Assembly: GCA_002898135.1 (NCBI GenBank)
Contig: BDTQ01000221.1
Location: 1 to 13,008, forward strand
Direction: 5' to 3'
Length of the DNA: 13,008 bases
Origin: a bacterium BMS3Bbin07
Lineage (GTDB): Bacteria; Nitrospirota; Thermodesulfovibrionia; Thermodesulfovibrionales; JdFR-85
The notes under the pieces are model-generated. The model had not been told where the DNA came from. It did no database searches and saw nothing but the letters and a program-made list of their open reading frames with translations. This document shows, piece by piece, positions 1-5,725 of this stretch. A program made the translations under genes and the position numbers. How positions within the stretch are numbered: position 1 is the stretch's first letter; every line of letters begins with the position of its first letter.

Positions 1-491
1 GTGCCTTTTGTGGCTTTACACTGGGTACAGATAATCTCTGGGAAGGTAGAAGGAGATCATCAGGTACATACGCACTTATTGCAGAGGACTCAAAATTCAC
101 AAGGACCCTGCTGAAAGAATTAATATTGAAGAAGGCGTTAGCCAGTGAGGTTGTTGCAGTCTCCAACGGTCTTGAACTCGTTTCGGAATATTCGAAACTT
201 CTGTCCGCTGATATCCAGTTCAGATTTGCAATAATCGACCTTAATATGCCGGTGATGGATGGTCTTACTGCTGCAAGGACCCTCAGGACACTCGAGGAAA
301 AAAAGAAGAAAAAGAAGGTGCCGATACTCTTTTTCTCCGGAATCAAGGCGGATAAAGGTCTTAAGAGACAAATGGAACTTCTTGCCCCTGCCAATTATGT
401 CAATAAGGGGGCAGACCCTGATACGAAGGTGCTTGTTCGCAGGGTGGAGGGACTCCTGAATTTTATATCTCAGCACTATCAGAGTGTGTGA
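1..491 (+). CDS. Response regulator receiver domain protein, 5' end outside window
   Basis: This is a CheY-like phosphoacceptor domain, so it is probably the output or relay partner of a histidine kinase. The frame (codons starting at position 3) is open to the left edge and has no ATG, GTG or TTG before a TTG at 126. That TTG lies inside the domain, after the first strand and helix, so the gene must begin upstream of the window. The acidic pair Glu-Asp is at 84-89, the phosphoacceptor Asp is in IIDLNMPVMDG (codon 237-239), the Ser of FFSG follows strand 4, and the conserved Lys is in NYVNKGA. The protein ends soon after the receiver fold, so it has no C-terminal output domain. About 20 residues precede the domain and include one Cys-Gly, which could belong to a small zinc knuckle or linker; too little is visible to tell. 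A run of six lysines (300-317) lies between helix 3 and strand 4. Confidence 0.85.
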   Translation, partial: AFCGFTLGTDNLWEGRRRSSGTYALIAEDSKFTRTLLKELILKKALASEVVAVSNGLELVSEYSKLLSADIQFRFAIIDLNMPVMDGLTAARTLRTLEEKKKKKKVPILFFSGIKADKGLKRQMELLAPANYVNKGADPDTKVLVRRVEGLLNFISQHYQSV

Positions 492-504
492 TAGAGGAAA
501 ATGC

Positions 505-584
505 TGGAGTATTGGAGAGATGGGGATTTGGAGAAATGAAAATCCCAACACCTCCAGAACTCCCATACTCCAAAACTCCACGTG
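505..584. repeat. Array of 8-bp repeats in inverted halves
   Basis: Four units beginning TGGAG/TGGGG start exactly 8 bp apart at 505, 513, 521 and 529. Complementary units beginning TCCA/TCCC start at 553, 561, 569 and 577, also 8 bp apart. The two halves are mirror images about position 542.5; for example TGGAG at 505, 513 and 529 pair with CTCCA ending at 580, 572 and 556. By hand count 21 of 32 positions pair across the arms, so a transcript could fold into an imperfect hairpin. There is no T-run, so this is not a classical terminator. It fills the gap between the response regulator and acylphosphatase genes. Confidence 0.75.
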
Positions 585-587
585 GCT

Positions 588-866
588 ATGAATAATCTAA
601 GGGCGCATCTCTATATTGAAGGGGTTGTTCAGGGTGTTTTTTTCAGGGCGTTTGTAATGGAGCTTGCCCTGAGTTTAGGTCTCAAGGGATGGGTAAGGAA
701 CCTCCCTGACGGGAGAGTGGAGGCAGTTTTTGAGGGAAAAGGGGAGGATATTGAGAAGGCGATAGTAGAATGTTATAAGGGGCCTCCTGCTGCTCACGTC
801 ACCAATATAGACGTTGCCTGGGAGCCTTACAAGGGTGAGTTCACGGTTTTTGAGATAAGATACTGA
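588..866 (+). CDS. acyP: Acylphosphatase
   Basis: The product is a small cytosolic enzyme that hydrolyses the carboxyl-phosphate bond of acyl phosphates such as acetyl phosphate or carbamoyl phosphate. The whole protein (92 residues) is one acylphosphatase domain of normal length. The phosphate loop is GVVQGVFFR, with the catalytic Arg at residue 20, and the catalytic Asn is residue 38 in GWVRNLPDGRVE. The usual family motif has Gly where this protein has the first Phe of GVFFR, a mild deviation. A GTG six bases upstream (582) is in frame, but it lies inside the repeat array, so the ATG at 588 is preferred; neither start has a clear Shine-Dalgarno sequence. bioB follows 27 bp downstream on the same strand. 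Confidence 0.9.
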   Translation: MNNLRAHLYIEGVVQGVFFRAFVMELALSLGLKGWVRNLPDGRVEAVFEGKGEDIEKAIVECYKGPPAAHVTNIDVAWEPYKGEFTVFEIRY

Positions 867-893
867 AAGACTATATGATTTAAGCAGGTTAAA

Positions 894-1865
894 ATGAGCG
901 GATTGCTGACGGAGCTAAAAGAGAGGGTACTTAACGGGGGAGTGGTCTCGGAAGAAGAGGCGTCCTTTCTTGCAGATGATACTGCTGTGCCTTTGCACAC
1001 TTTATTTGAGGCTACCACCTCTATCAGGGAACATTTCAGGGGTAACAGAGTTGATCTCTGCTCAATTGTTAATGCAAAGTCCGGCAACTGCACAGAGGAT
1101 TGTGCTTATTGTGCTCAATCCACCAGGCACAGGACAAATATAAGTGTCTATCCCTGGATGGGGCAGGGCGAAATCTTAAGCAGGGCGAAAGAGGCAAGGC
1201 TTTCCGGTGCAAAGAGGTTCTGTATCGTTACGAGCGGAAAAAGGGTTTCAGGAGAAGAAATAGAGGTTATAGCCTCTGCAGTTGGCGATATCCGGCAGAT
1301 TGGTCTCCTGCCCTGTGCCACACTCGGTCTTCTCGATGAAGATGGCCTCAAAATACTGAAAGACGCAGGTCTTGAACGCTTTCATCACAACCTTGAGACC
1401 TCTGAAGAGTTCTTTCAGAAGGTCTGTACCACCCATACCTATAGTGACAAGATAAAGACGATCATGGCTGTGAAGAATGCCGGTCTTTCCCTCTGTTCAG
1501 GAGGGATTTTCGGTCTTGGTGAATCATGGGACGACAGGATCAGGATGGCCTATACATTAAAGGATCTGAATGTGGATTCTATTCCCATAAATTTCCTGAT
1601 GCCCGTGAAAGGGACACCAATGGGCCATCTTCCCCCACTTCATCCTTTAGAGGCCCTGAGGATTATAAGTGTCTACAGGTTTATACTTCCTGAAAAAGAG
1701 ATAAGGGTTTGTGGCGGACGGGTGCAGACACTGGGAGAATTGAACTCAATGGTCTTCCTTGCTGGTGCCGATGGCCTCCTGACAGGTAACTACCTTACAC
1801 TGAAAGGCCGCTGTGCGGAAGATGATATAAAGCTGATCAAGATGCTGGGCCTGAGATACGATTAG
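894..1865 (+). CDS. bioB: Biotin synthase
   Basis: This radical SAM enzyme inserts sulfur into dethiobiotin, the last step of biotin synthesis. The 323-residue length is normal. Cysteines 66, 70 and 73 (CTEDCAYC) bind the SAM-cleaving [4Fe-4S] cluster. The sacrificial [2Fe-2S] cluster ligands are all present: Cys110 (FCIVTSG), Cys141 (LLPCATLG), Cys201 (LCSGGIFGLGE) and Arg276 (CGGRVQT), matching Cys97, Cys128, Cys188 and Arg260 of the E. coli enzyme. The barrel continues through NFLMPVKGTP and ends with the LLTGNYLTLKG segment. The ATG at 894 is preceded by a weak AGG. bioW starts 3 bp after the stop, so the two are almost certainly one operon. Confidence 0.97.
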   Translation: MSGLLTELKERVLNGGVVSEEEASFLADDTAVPLHTLFEATTSIREHFRGNRVDLCSIVNAKSGNCTEDCAYCAQSTRHRTNISVYPWMGQGEILSRAKEARLSGAKRFCIVTSGKRVSGEEIEVIASAVGDIRQIGLLPCATLGLLDEDGLKILKDAGLERFHHNLETSEEFFQKVCTTHTYSDKIKTIMAVKNAGLSLCSGGIFGLGESWDDRIRMAYTLKDLNVDSIPINFLMPVKGTPMGHLPPLHPLEALRIISVYRFILPEKEIRVCGGRVQTLGELNSMVFLAGADGLLTGNYLTLKGRCAEDDIKLIKMLGLRYD

Positions 1866-1868
1866 TTC

Positions 1869-2660
1869 ATGTACTGGAATATAAGGATGAGGGCATCTGA
1901 GGGTGAGATGCATATCTCCGGGGCTGAGGGCCTGTACCCGGGAGATGAGCTGCAGGACACTGTAGCGGCTTATGTGCAAAGGGCACTGCATCATGACAGG
2001 GGTGAGCCTGACAGGGTTGTGGTTACCGTTGAGAGGCTTGAAGAGGAGCCGCAGCTCATAGAGATGCAGCCGGTTTATACAGTGAATACCAGAGATTACA
2101 GTGAGGCATGGAGATTTGTTGAAGAGGGGCTGAACTGTCTTGATGTCTCCGGGAAGGCATTCAATACTGCCAGATCCATAATAGAGTCTCCAGATGTTAT
2201 GAGGGGGGCGGCAATTGTAAGGGCAGTCAGCGGTGTCAGGGCAGAGCCTGACAGGGTAAGGGGAGTGAGGGCCACAAGGCTCGGCATTATGCCGGCATTA
2301 TTGCCGGCATTATATGAGTCTCTGAATAGATTCGATGCAGACAGGACTGTTGTGAGTGAGGCCGTTGTGCTTGCTTCAAAGGTGGCGTCCTCTCCGCATA
2401 TAGTTGCAGAGCTGTGTGTGTCTGATGACCCCTTTTACACAACCGGTTATCTCTCTTCAGAAAATACCGGTTATGTGAGGGTGCCTCACATAAAAGAGAA
2501 GGATATGATGAATGGCGGCAGGGTATTTTTCGTTACTGAAGAGTGCGCTGTAGGGGATGTTGTCAGGTATCTCGAGGAGACACCTGTTATGATCACCAAG
2601 TTATCGGATATTCATGATATAATTAACCCTGATGAGTTCATCTGCAGTATTAATCGTTAA
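1869..2660 (+). CDS. bioW: 6-carboxyhexanoate--CoA ligase (pimeloyl-CoA synthetase)
   Basis: BioW activates free pimelate with ATP and CoA to give pimeloyl-CoA, the entry substrate for the BioF-A-D-B biotin pathway. The 263-residue protein matches the family along its length: RMRAS at residues 6-10, HISGAE at 15-20, MRGAAIVRAVSG at 111-122, the basic RGVRATR motif at 131-137, LASKVASSPHIVAELCVSDDP at about 168-188 followed by YTTGYL, and GGRVFFV at 216-222. These correspond closely to the Bacillus subtilis protein as I recall it. A small imperfect tandem repeat (about 2282-2316, period 11-12 bp) encodes the MPALLPAL segment at 141-148, a region that seems about two residues longer than in B. 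subtilis. It starts 3 bp after bioB. Its presence implies that this organism uses or makes free pimelate rather than relying solely on a BioC/BioH route. Confidence 0.95.
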   Translation: MYWNIRMRASEGEMHISGAEGLYPGDELQDTVAAYVQRALHHDRGEPDRVVVTVERLEEEPQLIEMQPVYTVNTRDYSEAWRFVEEGLNCLDVSGKAFNTARSIIESPDVMRGAAIVRAVSGVRAEPDRVRGVRATRLGIMPALLPALYESLNRFDADRTVVSEAVVLASKVASSPHIVAELCVSDDPFYTTGYLSSENTGYVRVPHIKEKDMMNGGRVFFVTEECAVGDVVRYLEETPVMITKLSDIHDIINPDEFICSINR

Positions 2661-3492
2661 TCCGGCCTCAGGTTCTTTCTCTGAAAAGAGACTCCTGTCA
2701 GCAATAGATGTGCTGAAGAAGAGGTTCAGTGACGTCTCAGTCTTCTATACAGGCAAGAGGGGTGATGCCGAGCAGATTGCCGGAGATGCTGCAAGAAAGT
2801 CCCCTGAGATGATACTGGCCATAGGGGGGGATGGTACGTTTAATGAGGTGGTCAACGGGACAGCCTTTACGGATGTGCCTGTTGCCTTTATACCCGCTGG
2901 GACTACAAACGTCCTTGCCGGAGAACTCGATTTTCCGGCTGATATCTATAAGGCCACACTGAAGGCCCTTAACGGCAAGACTGAGTATGTTCATCTCGGC
3001 AGGATAAATGATAAATACTTTGTTCTTATGGCTGGAATCGGTTTTGACGGCGAGGCCGTTTACAGGGTGAATCAGAAGTTGAAATGCCTGTCAGGTAAGG
3101 GGGCATACCTGATAAGCGGTCTCAAGTGTTTTATGAGATACCGGCCTGACCTGCTCAGGATAGTCGTTGATGACAGGGAATACGAGGGATATGGGGTTAT
3201 TGTCTGTAATGCCGGATATTATGCCGGAAGTTTCAGGGTCTGCCCTGACGCAGGCCTGAGAGCACCGCATCTGTATGTCTCTATTATGCATGGAGGTAAA
3301 AGGAGCGACCTGTTCAGGTATGTATTTGAAGTTATCACTGGTGGGCGTATGAATTCAGAGGAGACCACCTGCATAAAGGGGAAGAGAATAGTTGTGTCAG
3401 GAGATGCACACATTCAGATAGATGGCGATTATTTCGGCACGACACCTGCTGTAATAACATTTCATGAGAGGGCCCTCATGCTGATAGTTTAG
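2632..3492 (+). CDS. Diacylglycerol/lipid kinase family protein (YegS/DgkB/LCB5 type)
   Basis: This is a soluble, membrane-associated lipid kinase that probably phosphorylates diacylglycerol or a related lipid from ATP. The N-terminal catalytic domain starts with VLIVNPASG (6-14), followed by the nucleotide-binding signature AIGGDGTFNEVVNG (63-76) and PAGTTN (88-93). The C-terminal beta-sandwich domain contains AGIGFDGE (134-141), FRVCPDAGL (201-209) and the IQIDGD segment (261-266), which stands where many relatives have a DGE triad. The 286-residue length is typical. The ATG overlaps the bioW end by 29 bp and has no clear Shine-Dalgarno, so translation is probably coupled to bioW. A function in biotin synthesis is not implied. 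The lipid substrate cannot be read from the sequence. Its stop overlaps the convergent mglA stop. Confidence 0.9.
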   Translation: MSSSAVLIVNPASGSFSEKRLLSAIDVLKKRFSDVSVFYTGKRGDAEQIAGDAARKSPEMILAIGGDGTFNEVVNGTAFTDVPVAFIPAGTTNVLAGELDFPADIYKATLKALNGKTEYVHLGRINDKYFVLMAGIGFDGEAVYRVNQKLKCLSGKGAYLISGLKCFMRYRPDLLRIVVDDREYEGYGVIVCNAGYYAGSFRVCPDAGLRAPHLYVSIMHGGKRSDLFRYVFEVITGGRMNSEETTCIKGKRIVVSGDAHIQIDGDYFGTTPAVITFHERALMLIV

Positions 3493-4076
3493 TAGTGTTT
3501 TTTCAGTTCCATGAGTACCTGCTTCCCGATATTCTTCAATGTTTCAAAGACGCCCCTGCCGCTTGTGGCCACACACTCGAAGGCGGGAACCTTGTCAGGA
3601 TTCAGGAGACTGTCCAGCTCTGCAACAGGAACAACATTAGGCAGGTCCCGTTTATTGTACTGCATTGTGAAAGGCAACCTTTCGAGTTCATATCCCTGGT
3701 CAGCAAGATTAATCCTCAGGTCCTCAAGGCTTTCAATATTGGCGTCTGTCCGCTCGATCTGTGAATCTGCAACAAAGACAACGCCGTCCACGCCCTTGAG
3801 TATCAGTTTCCTGCTTGCCGCATAAAAGACCTGTCCGGGGACAGTATAGAGGTGGAATCTCACCTTAAAACCCCTCATATCACCGAGTGCAATGGGAAGG
3901 AAGTCAAAGAAGAGGGTCCGCTCGGTCTCTGTTGCAAGAGATATCAGTTTGCCCTTTTGCTGAGGGGAGGTTTTTTTGTAGATGAATTGCAGATTTGTGG
4001 TCTTACCACACAATCCGGGTCCATAATAGACTATCTTGCAGTTTATCTCTCTGGAGGAATAGTTTATAAAGGACAC
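3489..4076 (-). CDS. mglA: Gliding/twitching polarity GTPase MglA
   Basis: MglA is a cytoplasmic Ras-like GTPase that marks the leading pole and directs type IV pilus or gliding machinery; its GTP hydrolysis is stimulated by MglB. The 195-residue protein is close to the Myxococcus xanthus protein throughout, including the N-terminal MSFINYSSREINCKIVYYG. The P-loop is GPGLCGKTT (19-27), the switch 1 region includes TETERTLFFDFLP (49-61), the switch 2 motif is TVPGQ (78-82), VFVADSQ is at 100-106 and the guanine-specificity motif NKRD is at 141-144. It starts with GTG (4076-4074), 10 bp after the mglB stop, with an AGGTG at suitable spacing. It overlaps the lipid kinase gene tail-to-tail by 4 bp, which leaves no room for a terminator between them. 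Confidence 0.96.
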   Translation of the reverse strand: MSFINYSSREINCKIVYYGPGLCGKTTNLQFIYKKTSPQQKGKLISLATETERTLFFDFLPIALGDMRGFKVRFHLYTVPGQVFYAASRKLILKGVDGVVFVADSQIERTDANIESLEDLRINLADQGYELERLPFTMQYNKRDLPNVVPVAELDSLLNPDKVPAFECVATSGRGVFETLKNIGKQVLMELKKHY

Positions 4077-4086
4077 CTAATAACAC

Positions 4087-4572
4087 CTACTTGAAAAGCT
4101 GGTCAATATCTTCATCCGTGATTTCGGCAAAGGGGGACAATTCCGCTCTTCCCCTCTTCTCTCCCAGGGCCTTTTTGTCCATCTCGTGAAGTATCCTGGT
4201 TAATGCTCCTGTTGATTTTTTGACCCTGAGTCTGACGATTCCCAGGGAAGACCGTTGATCAAAGAGAACTGCCAGGATTACCTTGTTTGCTACAATGGAT
4301 ATATGTATGTTATCCCTGTCACCTTCGTGAAAGAGGATAGAGAACTCCTTCTGGCCGAGGAGTTTTGCTATACCACCTGTGGCAGCTATATTGCCGGCAG
4401 TGAGAGAGGCAAGGGCAGTTGTATCAATATTGTGGGTATCACCTGCTGAGGCGATTAGTTGACCGTTTTTGTCAACGAGAAAGACAAGCTTGGCATTGGC
4501 CAGTTGGTAGAGTCTCCTTAATTCCTCATCGACCCTCCGGAACTCTTCCTCATACATTACAAAGTCTGACAT
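4087..4572 (-). CDS. mglB: Roadblock/LC7 protein MglB, GTPase-activating partner of MglA
   Basis: MglB forms a homodimer that accelerates GTP hydrolysis by MglA at the lagging pole, so MglA-GTP is confined to the opposite pole. The 161-residue protein has a roadblock fold: an N-terminal helix (YEEEFRRVDEELRRL), the strand pair AKLVFLVDKNGQLIASAG (about 27-44), IDTTALASLTAGNIAATGGIAKLLG (49-73), a central HEGDRDNIHISIV strand and DQRSSLGIVRLRVKK (104-118). The acidic C-terminal SPFAEITDEDIDQLF also matches Myxococcus MglB. The ATG is preceded by GGGAGA at good spacing. The mglB-mglA order is the same as in Myxococcus. porB ends 98 bp upstream on the same strand. Confidence 0.95.
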   Translation of the reverse strand: MSDFVMYEEEFRRVDEELRRLYQLANAKLVFLVDKNGQLIASAGDTHNIDTTALASLTAGNIAATGGIAKLLGQKEFSILFHEGDRDNIHISIVANKVILAVLFDQRSSLGIVRLRVKKSTGALTRILHEMDKKALGEKRGRAELSPFAEITDEDIDQLFK

Positions 4573-4598
4573 TGCTCTCCCGGACAGATCTTTTTAAG

Positions 4599-4615
4599 GC
4601 CATTCCAGTAATGGC
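4599..4615. other. Small hairpin in the mglB leader
   Basis: GCCATT (4599-4604) and AATGGC (4610-4615) form a 6-bp stem with a 5-base loop, extendable by three pairs on the plus strand with one G-U. On the mglB-coding strand it is followed by CTTAAAAAG rather than a U-run, so it is not a convincing terminator. It lies in the mglB leader, 27 bp upstream of the start, and its role is unknown. Confidence 0.35.
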
Positions 4616-4636
4616 TTTTATAAATCCTGTTGTTTT

Positions 4637-4665
4637 ACATTAACAGAAAGGCCGATTATTTTCAA
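4637..4665 (-). promoter_or_regulatory. Possible promoter for mglBA
   Basis: Reading the minus strand, TTGAAA (4665-4660) and TAATGT (4642-4637) are separated by 17 bp. The -35 box matches 5 of 6 consensus bases; the -10 box keeps the key first, second and last bases only. It lies in the 98-bp gap after porB and would give mglBA its own promoter. Read-through from the por genes remains possible because no terminator was found in the gap. Confidence 0.3.
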
Positions 4666-4670
4666 CCCGT

Positions 4671-5636
4671 CTATTTCCCTTCTTCTGTAGTTCCTGTTTC
4701 TTCAGCCCAGCATGCCGCCTCTCTCAGGAGTTTATCCCACTCGTGATCAGTATTTTCCTGAGCCTGTTTCAGCAGGTCTTTACTGTCAGGGGAGAAGAGG
4801 TGTTTGAACCTGCCCTGGGTCTTGAGGAAGTCAGTGACCGGTTTCTTTTCCTTTGGCTTGTAGTTTACAGTCAACTTGCCGTTTTCATATTCATAGAGCG
4901 GCCAGAAACAGGTGTCTGCAGCAATTCTGCAGAGTTCTATTGCATTGTTTGTAGGAGTCCTCCATCCGCGATTGCACGGGGCGAGTATGTTTATGAAGGC
5001 CGGACCATCAACCTCAAGCGCCTTCCTTACCTTTGTCATAAGGTCGCGCCAGTGTGCGGGTGTGGTCTGCGCTACATAGGGAATATCATGTGCAGCCATT
5101 ATCCTGGTGAGATTCTTTCTTTTCTGGGGCTTGCCGTGGATTACCCTGCCTGCGGGGCATGTGGTTGTATTGGCGCCAAAAGGGGTGGCGCTTGAGCGCT
5201 GTATTCCTGTATTCATATATGCACCATTGTCATAGCAGATATATACCATGTCATGTCCCCGTTCCATGGCGCCGGAAAGGCTCTGAAGCCCGATATCGTA
5301 TGTACCCCCGTCTCCGCCGAATGCAATAAATTTTATCTTGCGGTCGATCTTGCCCTTTTTCTTTAACGCCTTGTACATGGCCTCAACCCCTGAGATTGTG
5401 GCGGCCGCATTTTCGAAGGCGCTGTGTATCCATGGAATCTTCCACGCAGTGTAAGGATAGATGGTTGTTGAGACCTCAAGGCACCCTGTTGCATTTGCAG
5501 CTACGAGGGGGACATCGGCAGCAAGTAATACCTGCCTGATTGCTATGGGTGCGCCACAGCCGGCACACATCCTGTGTCCGCCTGTCAGTAAATCCTCTTT
5601 TTTTGAAAGTTCTTTTAACCTCAAAGGTGTTGACAT
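4671..5636 (-). CDS. porB: Pyruvate (2-oxoacid):ferredoxin oxidoreductase, beta subunit
   Basis: The beta subunit binds thiamine diphosphate and the proximal [4Fe-4S] cluster of the cytoplasmic POR complex, which converts pyruvate and CoA to acetyl-CoA, CO2 and reduced ferredoxin. Cluster ligands are Cys24 and Cys27 (CAGCG), Cys52 (TGCLE) and Cys221 (APCNRGW). The ThDP/Mg motif starts at GGDGGTYDIG (107-116) and ends in YDNGAYMNTG (135-144). IPWIHSAFENAA (67-78) and the TPFGANTTTCPAG segment are family hallmarks. The 321-residue length is typical. The start has a strong Shine-Dalgarno AAGGAG (5649-5644). It is the last por gene and is separated from porA by an 89-bp gap filled with 7-bp repeats. 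The sequence favours the pyruvate class, but close 2-oxoisovalerate enzymes cannot be fully excluded. Confidence 0.94.
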   Translation of the reverse strand: MSTPLRLKELSKKEDLLTGGHRMCAGCGAPIAIRQVLLAADVPLVAANATGCLEVSTTIYPYTAWKIPWIHSAFENAAATISGVEAMYKALKKKGKIDRKIKFIAFGGDGGTYDIGLQSLSGAMERGHDMVYICYDNGAYMNTGIQRSSATPFGANTTTCPAGRVIHGKPQKRKNLTRIMAAHDIPYVAQTTPAHWRDLMTKVRKALEVDGPAFINILAPCNRGWRTPTNNAIELCRIAADTCFWPLYEYENGKLTVNYKPKEKKPVTDFLKTQGRFKHLFSPDSKDLLKQAQENTDHEWDKLLREAACWAEETGTTEEGK

Positions 5637-5652
5637 CTTTTAGCTCCTTTTT

Positions 5653-5722
5653 GAATTTTCAATTTTCAATTGTCGATTTTTTAATTTTTAATACTCAATC
5701 GTCAATAGTCAATAATCAATCG
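5653..5722. repeat. AT-rich array of 7-bp repeats between porA and porB
   Basis: On the coding (minus) strand ten consecutive heptads run from 5722 to 5653. The first six follow the pattern NNATTRA (CGATTGA, TTATTGA, CTATTGA, CGATTGA, GTATTAA, AAATTAA). AAAATCG follows and shifts the phase by one base, and the last units read ACAATTG, AAAATTG, AAAATTC. The array ends just before the porB ribosome-binding site. It is clearly more AT-rich than the flanking genes and has no coding potential. Similar short heptanucleotide arrays are known in other bacteria (STRR repeats of cyanobacteria are one named example), but I cannot assign this one to a described family. Confidence 0.75.
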
Positions 5723-5725
5723 TTA

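Noticed and set aside
299..305. A AAA AAG heptamer in the correct frame for programmed -1 frameshifting in the response regulator gene
   Set aside because: It lies in a lysine-rich loop of the receiver domain. The zero frame is intact to the end of the domain, the -1 frame closes after about 17 codons, and no stimulating structure is apparent.
138..581. Antisense open frame opposite the response regulator
   Set aside because: It has no recognisable domain and is explained as a shadow of the conserved receiver domain on the plus strand.
505..584. Periodic array considered as a CRISPR fragment
   Set aside because: Units are 8 bp with no spacer-length alternation, the second half is the complement of the first, and no cas gene is nearby.
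4599..4615. Hairpin after porB considered as a terminator separating por from mglBA
   Set aside because: On the transcribed strand the stem is not followed by a U-run, and the stem is only six perfect pairs.
5653..5722. AT-rich heptad array considered as an origin or iteron region
   Set aside because: It lies inside an operon, its units are degenerate low-complexity sequence, and no replication gene or DnaA boxes were seen nearby.
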